5,109 nt of DNA, taken from assembly GCA_019313105.1 (NCBI GenBank), contig JAFDBW010000142.1, forward strand, positions 1 to 5,109. The letters run 5' to 3'. The DNA comes from Deltaproteobacteria bacterium. GTDB lineage: Bacteria; Desulfobacterota; Desulfuromonadia; Desulfuromonadales; BM103. A program made the translations under genes and the position numbers. Within the stretch, counting starts at the first letter, position 1. Each line of letters starts with the position of its first letter. Shown here piece by piece: positions 1 through 5,075 of this stretch. The notes beneath the pieces were generated by a model. That model did no database searches, had not been told where the DNA came from, and saw only the letters and a list, made by a program, of their open reading frames with translations.

Positions 1-668
1 AGAATATGCGCCAGGCGATGATTTATGCGGTAAAAGCCGCCTATGAACGGGATTTTGAGTTATTGGTCAGTGCCACGCGCAAGATGGGGATTCTCACCGA
101 GGACTCAGATTTTAGTGATCTGAGCAACGTTGCCGAAAATCTATTCGAGATTTTCGATAGTAATCATCTCAATGCCTCCAGCATGCAGGACCTCGCCTTC
201 GGCGTTTTAAACATGTTGCACGACCAGCCGTTCAAACTGCCGCAGGATGTCATTTACGTGATGCGGGTCAGTTCGTTGATTGAAGGACTCGGAACCCAGT
301 ACATCGAAAACTTCAACGGTATCAAAGACATCCTGCCAATCCTCAAACAGAACCTGCCGCGCGCGCTGGGAGAGGACGTAATTTCGATCGAACAGCTGAG
401 CAGGGAATTGCTGCAGCTGCCGATAACTGCCAGGAAAGCCCGCAAAGTGGTTGAACTGGCGGAACAGGGCGAACTGGTGGTGCGGATGGCGAGCGCTGAT
501 CGTCAATTTATACTGGAGCGGCTCGGAAAACATCTGCATGCCCTCTGCTGGTTGATATTTTTTCTGGCACTGGCATTCTATTTTCAACAATTGCAGCACT
601 GGTGGTCAGTTTATCTTTCCGGTGCCGGCTTGATAGCCGCCGCGGTGGTGCTGTTCAGATACCGGTAA
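1..668 (+). CDS. ABC1/AarF/UbiB-family kinase-like protein, C-terminal part (5' end outside window)
   Basis: The reading frame is open from the window edge (first whole codon at 3) to TAA at 666-668, so this is the last ~221 residues of a longer protein; full members usually have about 500-560. An ATG at 6 lies inside the conserved helical region and is unlikely to be the start. Visible: the AarF-type C-terminal helical segment (LPQDVIYVMRVSSLIEGLG, about 78-96 counting from that ATG) and two hydrophobic helices at about 178-194 and 200-216, the paired C-terminal membrane anchor typical of UbiB/ADCK proteins. The kinase-like ATP-binding core is upstream and cannot be inspected. Family members are atypical kinases/ATPases that support ubiquinone synthesis or lipid-related functions at the inner membrane; which applies here is not shown. 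A 90-base gap separates it from the flavoprotein gene on the same strand, so an operon is possible. Family confidence is good, the specific role is unknown. Confidence 0.85.
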   Translation, partial: NMRQAMIYAVKAAYERDFELLVSATRKMGILTEDSDFSDLSNVAENLFEIFDSNHLNASSMQDLAFGVLNMLHDQPFKLPQDVIYVMRVSSLIEGLGTQYIENFNGIKDILPILKQNLPRALGEDVISIEQLSRELLQLPITARKARKVVELAEQGELVVRMASADRQFILERLGKHLHALCWLIFFLALAFYFQQLQHWWSVYLSGAGLIAAAVVLFRYR

Positions 669-742
669 CGAACATAACGCTCAGCAATGCTGACGCCACA
701 ACCCAAATTGTTTCCAAGAAGGCAAACCGTTTGATTCAGTTT

Positions 743-751
743 GGAGAGGAG
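743..751 (+). promoter_or_regulatory. Strong ribosome binding site that decides the flavoprotein start
   Basis: GGAGAGGAG ends 7 bases before ATG 759. It lies within the in-frame extension that begins at TTG 741, so it argues for ATG 759 over the longer reading. Confidence 0.8.
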
Positions 752-758
752 ATTTGTC

Positions 759-1712
759 ATGAAGATCGCAGTTATCGGTGCGGGGATGGCCGGTTTGACC
801 GTTGCAAGAAATTTGCAGTCGTTTGCTGAGGTGACGGTTTTTGATAAAAGCAAAGGAACCGGTGGCCGTCTTTCCAGTCGTTCTTTTGCAGGGGGATGGA
901 TCGATCACGGCGCGCCGTATTTTTCAACGGACTCGCAGGATTTTCTACAATTTCTGCAAAGACATATGTCCACCGACGTCCTGCAGCTCTGGCAGCCCGG
1001 TACTTCAGGATTTTTGCCGAAGAATGAACGATGTGGATACATCGGTATGCCGCGCAACAGCGCCGTAACCAGGGCGTTGCTTGGTGACCTGCGCTTCCAA
1101 CCTTCGACCCGTATCGCCAGGCTGGAACATTGTCCCGAAGGGTGGCGATTATTCAACGATGGAGACACCCTGCTTGGCATCTGGCAACAGGTTGTTATCG
1201 CGGTCCCGGCGCCGCAGGCGCTGGTTCTGGTCAGGGACCAGCCGCATTTGGCTGGACAGATTCGTGCTGTCGAAATGGAACCCTGCTGGGTCGCCGCAAT
1301 CCAGTCAGAATCACCGTTGGAAGATGTCGCCGATCTTTCAGGCTATGAGCATCCGGTCATCTGCAGGATTGTTTGCAACAGCGCCAAACCCATGCGACAA
1401 AATGAAAATCTCTATGTTGTCCAGGCGACGAAAGATTGGTCGAAAAATCACCTGGAGGACACGGCCGATTGGGTAGGCAAAAACATGCTGCAGAATTTCT
1501 GCTCCCTGACTTCAACCGCTTGCAACTGCAACTTGCTGTTTGTGCATCGCTGGCGCTACGCTTTCACTGAGATCGCTCTGGGGCAGCCCTGTCTCTGGGA
1601 TACAGAGTTGAAGCTGGGTATCTGCGGTGATTGGTGTCTTGGCCGGCGGGTCGAGGATGCCTGGCAGAGTGCCACTGAACTGGTGCACCGGATACTGCAG
1701 GATGCCAAATAG
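759..1712 (+). CDS. Renalase-like FAD/NAD(P)-dependent amine oxidase-fold oxidoreductase
   Basis: A 317-residue flavoprotein. The start is ATG 759, because GGAGAGGAG (743-751) sits 7 bases upstream; the in-frame TTG at 741 would place that site inside the gene. Residues 1-30 form the dinucleotide-binding beta-alpha-beta unit: GAGMAG at 7-12, with acidic D29 closing strand 2 where the FAD ribose is usually bound. Next come the GTGGRLSSR motif (33-41) and HGAPYF (50-55), both characteristic of COG3380/renalase-like proteins. HRWRYA (263-268) and the C-terminal GICGDWCLGRRVEDAW (287-302) match the family's second FAD-contact region. Length is near the family norm and no signal peptide is visible, so it is probably cytosolic. 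Characterised bacterial renalases oxidise off-pathway dihydro-NAD(P) isomers; whether this one does is inference. The SRPBCC gene follows after 14 bases, suggesting co-translation and perhaps a shared metabolite. Other flavin amine-oxidase-fold reactions (desaturation, isomerisation) remain possible. Confidence 0.88.
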   Translation: MKIAVIGAGMAGLTVARNLQSFAEVTVFDKSKGTGGRLSSRSFAGGWIDHGAPYFSTDSQDFLQFLQRHMSTDVLQLWQPGTSGFLPKNERCGYIGMPRNSAVTRALLGDLRFQPSTRIARLEHCPEGWRLFNDGDTLLGIWQQVVIAVPAPQALVLVRDQPHLAGQIRAVEMEPCWVAAIQSESPLEDVADLSGYEHPVICRIVCNSAKPMRQNENLYVVQATKDWSKNHLEDTADWVGKNMLQNFCSLTSTACNCNLLFVHRWRYAFTEIALGQPCLWDTELKLGICGDWCLGRRVEDAWQSATELVHRILQDAK

Positions 1713-1726
1713 GAACTCGGATTCAG

Positions 1727-2107
1727 ATGCAAGTTGGAAAAACCATTCACGCGCCTGCCGAAGCAGTCTGGCAGAACCTGATCGACACCCGGCTATGGCC
1801 TGTTTGGGGGCCATCGATTGTTGCCGTCGAGTGTCCGCAGAGATGGATCTCACAGGGCGCCGAAGGGCGGGTGAAAACAGCTTTACATCTCTGGGTGCCG
1901 TTTAGAATCAGCTGTTTTTCAGAACCGCTCTACTGGCACTGGCATGTCGCCGGCATACCAGCAACCGGTCACCGTGTGCGACCGCTGGGTGTTGCCAGCT
2001 GCGAACTAATCTTCGAGATTCCTTACAACGCTTTTTTCTACAGGCCAATCTGCCGTCGGGCAATAAACAATATTTCCCGTATAACGTTGGAGCAAAGCAG
2101 CAGATGA
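1727..2107 (+). CDS. SRPBCC-family (polyketide cyclase/START-like) protein
   Basis: A 126-residue soluble protein starting at ATG 1727, 14 bases after the flavoprotein stop. The site AGGAA (1711-1715) overlaps that stop codon and is rather far from the ATG (11 bases), consistent with translational coupling. The opening strand and helix (IHAPAEAVWQNLIDTRLWPVWGPS, residues 7-30) are the standard SRPBCC signature: a beta strand, 'APAE.VW..L.D...W..W', then a curved sheet. The centre holds paired aromatic strands (FSEPLYWHWHVAG, about 64-76), and the last ~25 residues form the long C-terminal helix that closes the cavity. Length is slightly short for the family (about 130-150), but the fold looks complete. 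Such proteins bind hydrophobic ligands or act as cyclases, lipid carriers or coenzyme-Q-binding partners. No catalytic residue can be assigned. The neighbours (a flavin oxidase and an ABC1/UbiB protein) suggest a lipid or isoprenoid-type substrate, as inference only. Confidence 0.8.
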   Translation: MQVGKTIHAPAEAVWQNLIDTRLWPVWGPSIVAVECPQRWISQGAEGRVKTALHLWVPFRISCFSEPLYWHWHVAGIPATGHRVRPLGVASCELIFEIPYNAFFYRPICRRAINNISRITLEQSSR

Positions 2108-2246
2108 AGCACGGACGGATATTTCAGCTGATGGATAGCGGAAACGCACTATTTCTGAGGATCGAGGCCGTCGTGATATATAGAATGTGAGTTCGCTCTG
2201 CTGAAAAGATGGCTAAAAACTTACCTTGAGCTCGACGTGGCTATTT
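2108..2246. other. Convergent intergenic region without a visible terminator
   Basis: The + strand SRPBCC gene and the - strand membrane-protein gene converge here. I looked for a GC-rich stem followed by a T-run on either strand and found none; the only small dyad, GAGCTC near 2228, lacks a T-tract. The region carries no convincing gene. A 28-codon frame from 2104 is discussed under rejected items. Confidence 0.5.
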
Positions 2247-2441
2247 CTAATTGAACAGTTTTTGATTTTCTCGGCAAGCCCACTTATTCATGAACCAGCT
2301 TCCTAAAACGGCTAAAGGAATCCAGAGAAATGAATAGGTAAGCGGAAAATCAGTCAAGACCAAGAGCATCATGATTAATAAAATGGGCGCTATCAGAATG
2401 AGAAAAATAAAAACACTGAACATCCAAATCTTGTTAGGCAT
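2247..2441 (-). CDS. Small hypothetical membrane protein with two transmembrane helices
   Basis: A 64-residue protein that I do not recognise. Support for a real gene: AAAGGA lies 6 bases before the ATG (site on the + strand at about 2448-2453), and the composition is strongly hydrophobic with two well-formed helices, about residues 6-29 (WMFSVFIFLILIAPILLIMM region) and 37-53, split by a short polar loop with D31 and P33. The C-terminus (NKWACRENQKLFN) is charged and lysine/arginine-containing, so by the positive-inside rule it is probably cytoplasmic, which places the N-terminus in the cytoplasm too. No signal-peptidase site, metal motif or catalytic residue is visible. It stands alone, more A+T-rich than the flanking genes, downstream of the radical SAM gene on the same strand but separated by about 250 bases. 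It could be a small regulator of a membrane complex or a recently acquired gene; no function is proposed. Confidence 0.6.
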   Translation of the reverse strand: MPNKIWMFSVFIFLILIAPILLIMMLLVLTDFPLTYSFLWIPLAVLGSWFMNKWACRENQKLFN

Positions 2442-2475
2442 TTTCAGTCCTTTCGATAACGTGTGCAGACATTTT

Positions 2476-2529
2476 TTTATAACTTAACACGCTCGATTCC
2501 TGCCTGTCCAATCCATGCATACTTATGCA
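2476..2529 (-). promoter_or_regulatory. Possible promoter/operator region of the small membrane-protein gene
   Basis: Read on the - strand, a TATAAA box (2476-2481) lies about 35 bases before the start codon. No good -35 box is found 16-19 bases upstream of it. A perfect inverted repeat TGCATA-CT-TATGCA (2516-2529) sits where an activator would bind, roughly 48-61 bases upstream of the predicted transcription start. The parts are visible; the regulatory reading is inference. Confidence 0.3.
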
Positions 2530-2567
2530 GCCTTAGACTTTCTCAGAAAACCTGTCAAAGAAGCAAA

Positions 2568-2587
2568 GCCACCCGTTTCCAGGTGGC
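2568..2587 (-). terminator. Candidate weak terminator hairpin downstream of the radical SAM gene
   Basis: GCCACC (2568-2573) and GGTGGC (2582-2587) form a 6-bp stem with an 8-base loop. On the - strand it is followed by TTTGCTTCTTTG, a broken T-tract. It lies about 100 bases after the radical SAM stop and before the small membrane-protein gene on the same strand, where a separator would be expected. The T-tract is poor, so this is tentative. Confidence 0.3.
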
Positions 2588-2690
2588 CATCATTTTACGT
2601 ATTAATGAACTTCCTAATATCGCTATCAACAAGAAGTTTTTTTGCCTCAAAGTGAGCCACGGATACTTTCGGCATACTAGACATTGCAAA

Positions 2691-4418
2691 TCAACAGGCC
2701 ATCCCGCAGCGTCGGCAGCCCGGATGACAGCTGTCGCCCGTTCGCGCGTGTAAGGCCGCCAGGTATTCTTCGTACAGGTATCGCCGCTGTACACCCTGGG
2801 CGATGATCTCCCAGGGGAAGAGCTCATCATTGGCACGCTCGCGGTGCAGGTAGAAGGCTGGATCAAGACCCGCCTCTTTACAGGCCGCCTTGAGGCTTTT
2901 GCCCTCAGCGAGAGGCGACAGAGCCCTGGCAACCCTGCGGTCACCCCGTGACAGGAACCCCTGGAGCTCGGCGTGGCGCAGCGATTCCAAATTCAGGTCG
3001 ACGTTCGCCATGGGCCGCAGCTGCTTCTGCAACAAGCGGTATTTCTTCTCCAGGGAACTACGGCGTTCCATCGCCGCCCACTGCAGTGGCGTCCACGGCT
3101 TCGGCACGAAGGGGTTGACCGAGAGTTGCAATCGACCGAGCCGGCCCCTTGCTTTGCCGATCTCCTCCCATGCCAGGCGGATCTTCGCGGTCAGGTCGAT
3201 GATCGCCTGCACGTCATTCATGGTTTCGCTCGGCAAGCCGACCATGAAGTAAAGCTTGAGATTTATCATACCGCCTTCCGCGAGCATCTGCACCGCAGTA
3301 AGGATCTGCTCCTCATCGATCCCCTTGTTGATCACATCGCGCATCCGTTGACTGCCGGCTTCCGGTGCCAGGGCAAGGGTTTTGTGCCCCGACACGGCGA
3401 GCACTTGCACCTGCTCCGTGGTGACCGCGTCAATGCGGACGCTGGAGACCGAAACTTCTCCGCCCTTATCAAGTACGGCCTGGCCGACCTCCGCAAGGGC
3501 GCCGTAATCGGAGACTGCTGCAGCGACCAGTCCGACCCGGCCCGGAGCCTCCTCTTCACCAAGCAATTCACGCTGCAGGTGGGTCACGGAATGTTCCCGG
3601 AACGGCCGGTAGATGAACCCGGCCGCGCAGAACCGGCAGGCGCGCGGGCAGCCGCGCGACACTTCGACCAGGCGCATGCTGCCGAACTCGGTATCCGGGG
3701 TCGCCACGCAGGTGCTGCTCTGGCTGTCGTCAAGCTGCGCCTGCCATTGCCTCTGTACCTGTTCCGGGCAGTCGCCATGCGGAGTCATCTCCTGCAATTG
3801 CCCATCCTCCGTGTAGCTGACATTGTAGCCGGAAGGCAGGTAAATCCCGGGCAGTTGTGCAAGCCGATGCAACAACTGGTCACGAGGGCTCTCCTCGACG
3901 GCGAGCATGGCCTCAAGCAAGCCGGGCAGGATCACCTCTGCCTCGCCGACGGCGAACAGGTCCATGATCTCCGCCAGCGGCTCCGGATTCATGAAAGCGC
4001 AGACGCCTCCGCACAGGATCAACGGGTGTCGTCCGCTTCGATCGTCCTGCCATATTGGCAATCGGCCAAGCTCAAACAGGATCGGCAGGTTCAGGTAATC
4101 GTTTTCAAAGGAGATGGAGAATGCCACCAGGTCGAATTCGTCGAGGGGACTTTGTGTTTCGACCGACACCAGCGGGAAGCCGGTGCGACGGTGCTCGTCG
4201 AGGTCTTCGGGGTCAGGGAGGAAGAAGCGTTCACAGAGAGTGTCTTCCCGGCTGTTGAGCATCCGGTAGACGGTTTGCAGGCCAAGGTTGCTCATCCCCT
4301 GGTAGTAGGTGTTCGGGTAAACCAGGGCCACCGTCAGCCGACCGCCCCGGGGCCTGGCACAAGCGCCGGTCTCCTGGGCCGCTCTCTGGCGGTATTTTTC
4401 GATCAGGTGGCGTGACAT
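2691..4418 (-). CDS. B12-binding-like domain radical SAM protein (COG1032/TIGR03960-like)
   Basis: A 575-residue iron-sulfur enzyme. Residues ~28-200 form a Rossmann-type domain resembling cobalamin-binding domains (VALVYPNTYYQGMSNLGLQ at 30-48; LILCGGVCAFMNPEPLA at 133-149; FAVGEAE at 155-161), but the histidine-containing DxHxxG cobalamin motif is not seen. The radical SAM core follows: CPRACRFC (C257, C261, C264; CX3CX2C) for the [4Fe-4S] cluster that cleaves S-adenosylmethionine, LALAPEAGSQRMRDVINKG (348-366), and KLYFMVGLPSE (388-398). The C-terminus ends in a second cluster, C564, C568, C571, C575. Members are widespread in anaerobes but their substrate is unknown. The ATG at 4418 is the first possible start: the in-frame ATG 9 bases upstream is followed at once by TGA. 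No clear Shine-Dalgarno site precedes it, so translation may depend on the upstream Trm112-like gene, 63 bases away on the same strand. The DUF2344-type extension often encoded with TIGR03960 proteins is absent. Confidence 0.9.
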   Translation of the reverse strand: MSRHLIEKYRQRAAQETGACARPRGGRLTVALVYPNTYYQGMSNLGLQTVYRMLNSREDTLCERFFLPDPEDLDEHRRTGFPLVSVETQSPLDEFDLVAFSISFENDYLNLPILFELGRLPIWQDDRSGRHPLILCGGVCAFMNPEPLAEIMDLFAVGEAEVILPGLLEAMLAVEESPRDQLLHRLAQLPGIYLPSGYNVSYTEDGQLQEMTPHGDCPEQVQRQWQAQLDDSQSSTCVATPDTEFGSMRLVEVSRGCPRACRFCAAGFIYRPFREHSVTHLQRELLGEEEAPGRVGLVAAAVSDYGALAEVGQAVLDKGGEVSVSSVRIDAVTTEQVQVLAVSGHKTLALAPEAGSQRMRDVINKGIDEEQILTAVQMLAEGGMINLKLYFMVGLPSETMNDVQAIIDLTAKIRLAWEEIGKARGRLGRLQLSVNPFVPKPWTPLQWAAMERRSSLEKKYRLLQKQLRPMANVDLNLESLRHAELQGFLSRGDRRVARALSPLAEGKSLKAACKEAGLDPAFYLHRERANDELFPWEIIAQGVQRRYLYEEYLAALHARTGDSCHPGCRRCGMAC

Positions 4419-4481
4419 CGGTCACATAGTAGGACGAGCGAGGGGAGGATTACAAACAACTCGGCAAGCACGATGGAATCG

Positions 4482-4652
4482 TCAGTCAAGCGACAAGGCT
4501 TCATCGATCAGCATCACCGGGATGTCGTCACGTACCGGGTAGGCCAGTTTGCAGGCCTGGCAAATCAGCTTTTCGTGTTTTTCGTCAGGGACTATCACAC
4601 CCTTGCATTGCGGGCAGACGAGGATTTCGAGCAGGTCTTTGGAAAGGGCCAT
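4482..4652 (-). CDS. Trm112/YcaR-family small zinc-binding protein
   Basis: A 56-residue gene that short-ORF filters easily miss. The protein begins MALSKDLLEILVCPQCKG and has two zinc-type pairs, CPQC (C13, C16) and CQAC (C31, C34), followed by LAYPVRDDIPVMLIDEA (36-52), the conserved end of the Trm112/COG2835 family; length is typical (about 55-65). The start is supported by GGAGG 6 bases before ATG 4652. Eukaryotic and archaeal Trm112 proteins bind and activate S-adenosylmethionine-dependent methyltransferases that modify tRNA, rRNA and release factors; bacterial partners are less clear. A role as a methyltransferase partner here is family-based inference. The radical SAM gene starts 63 bases downstream on the same strand with no terminator between them, so the two are probably co-transcribed, with this gene first. 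Confidence 0.9.
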   Translation of the reverse strand: MALSKDLLEILVCPQCKGVIVPDEKHEKLICQACKLAYPVRDDIPVMLIDEALSLD

Positions 4653-4690
4653 GAGAAGCCTCCGAGTTGATTAATTGATTGTGTCAAGAA

Positions 4691-4719
4691 TTTCTACAAC
4701 AGCCATCCGGGCAAGTCAA
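4691..4719 (-). promoter_or_regulatory. Sigma-70-type promoter of the Trm112-radical SAM unit
   Basis: Read on the - strand: TTGACT (4714-4719), a 17-base spacer, then TAGAAA (4691-4696). This matches the -35 consensus at 5/6 positions and the -10 at 4/6, with ideal spacing. Transcription would begin near 4684, giving a leader of about 32 bases before ATG 4652. A second TTGACA nearer the gene lacks a matching -10 box. Confidence 0.5.
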
Positions 4720-4849
4720 ACAAAGAAAGACAGGCTTTGATATAGAGAGGACAACCGATCGTTAACCTGTTGCCAACTTGCTTTGTCCACCGGAATTCAA
4801 AGACAAATGCAAACCGACGGTTTTGATTGTGCTGTTAAGAAAAAGACGA

Positions 4850-4980
4850 TAGGGCAACAGTTTATCCGTCTGTGGCCCTAAACTTGACAGAACCTTCAGC
4901 TGCCAGGCAAAAAAACAAACCTCGCATCAGCTGCGATGCTTGTCTACAATCTGAGCCCGTACGCACTGTACGGGCTTTTT
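4850..4980 (+). ncRNA. Candidate small RNA or 5' regulatory leader ending in an intrinsic terminator
   Basis: Three stems follow one another on the + strand. Hairpin 1 pairs TAGGGC (4850-4855) with GCCCTA (4875-4880) and, past one A-G mismatch, ACAG with CTGT around a 9-base loop. Hairpin 2 is short (GCATC 4924-4928 with GATGC 4935-4939, or the overlapping TCGCA/TGCGA). The last is the strong terminator at 4954-4980. No coding gene lies upstream on this strand, which is why an RNA is proposed. No good promoter was found just before hairpin 1, and the fold does not match a riboswitch class I can name. The 5' end is a guess. Confidence 0.3.
4954..4980 (+). terminator. Strong intrinsic (rho-independent) terminator
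   Basis: AGCCCGTAC (4954-4962) pairs perfectly with GTACGGGCT (4968-4976) in a 9-bp stem around the 5-base loop GCACT. The strand continues directly with a T-run (4976-4980), then C. On the other strand the stem is followed by CAGATTG, so the terminator works in the + direction only. It belongs to no visible gene. Confidence 0.8.
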
Positions 4981-5048
4981 CTATCTGCCATCCTTCATCT
5001 CCTTATTCTCTTTTAAACGTTTCGTGACGTTCTGAAGGCCGAATTAGT

Positions 5049-5075
5049 TTGACAACAGGACTTGTCGGGTATAGC
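5049..5075 (+). promoter_or_regulatory. Weak candidate promoter for a gene beyond the right edge
   Basis: A perfect TTGACA (5049-5054) is followed by TATAGC (5070-5075) after only 15 bases, which is short for sigma-70. The -10 lies in a small dyad, GTAT-AGCG-ATAC (5069-5080). A T-rich run follows (5085-5093). Plausible but unproven. Confidence 0.22.

Noticed and set aside
681..693. Palindrome TCAGCAATGCTGA between the UbiB-like gene and the flavoprotein gene
   Set aside because: The 5-6 bp stem has no T-tract on either strand, so it is not a terminator. No promoter near it supports an operator.
2104..2190. 28-codon frame whose ATG overlaps the SRPBCC stop (ATGA)
   Set aside because: The ATGA overlap would suit coupling, but GGAG is too far upstream (about 12 bases), the peptide has no recognisable feature, and the SRPBCC protein already has a complete C-terminal helix, so a frameshifted extension is not needed.
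2618..2626. Nine-base match TATCGCTAT, the reverse complement of ATAGCGATA at 5071-5079
   Set aside because: A single 9-mer shared by two A+T-rich intergenic regions is expected by chance, and the flanks differ.
2637..2663. T-run beside the GCCTCA...TGAGCC dyad downstream of the radical SAM gene
   Set aside because: The T-run precedes the hairpin on the + strand and becomes an A-run after it on the - strand, so it cannot be an intrinsic terminator in either direction; the stem is also imperfect.
2463..2753. 96-codon frame on the + strand
   Set aside because: It crosses the end of the radical SAM gene antisense and covers the intergenic region. It has no ribosome binding site and no domain, and its composition changes where it enters the other gene.
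2973..4415. 480-codon open frame on the + strand
   Set aside because: It lies wholly antisense to the radical SAM gene, whose motifs are unmistakable. The frame has no recognisable domain, is rich in His, Arg and Gln as expected from a reversed G+C-rich gene, and has no ribosome binding site.
4473..4670. 65-codon frame on the + strand
   Set aside because: It is the antisense shadow of the Trm112-like gene, whose two zinc-type cysteine pairs and ribosome binding site mark the true coding strand.
4807..4881. 24-codon frame on the + strand beginning MQTDGFDCAV
   Set aside because: It has no Shine-Dalgarno site and no recognisable feature, and it runs through hairpin 1, so RNA structure explains the region better.
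4800..4885. Possible GEMM-type (cyclic dinucleotide) riboswitch
   Set aside because: Fragments such as GCAAACC and GGCCCTAAAC recall the class, but the GNRA loop, its receptor and the conserved ACGCAAAGCC segment are missing.
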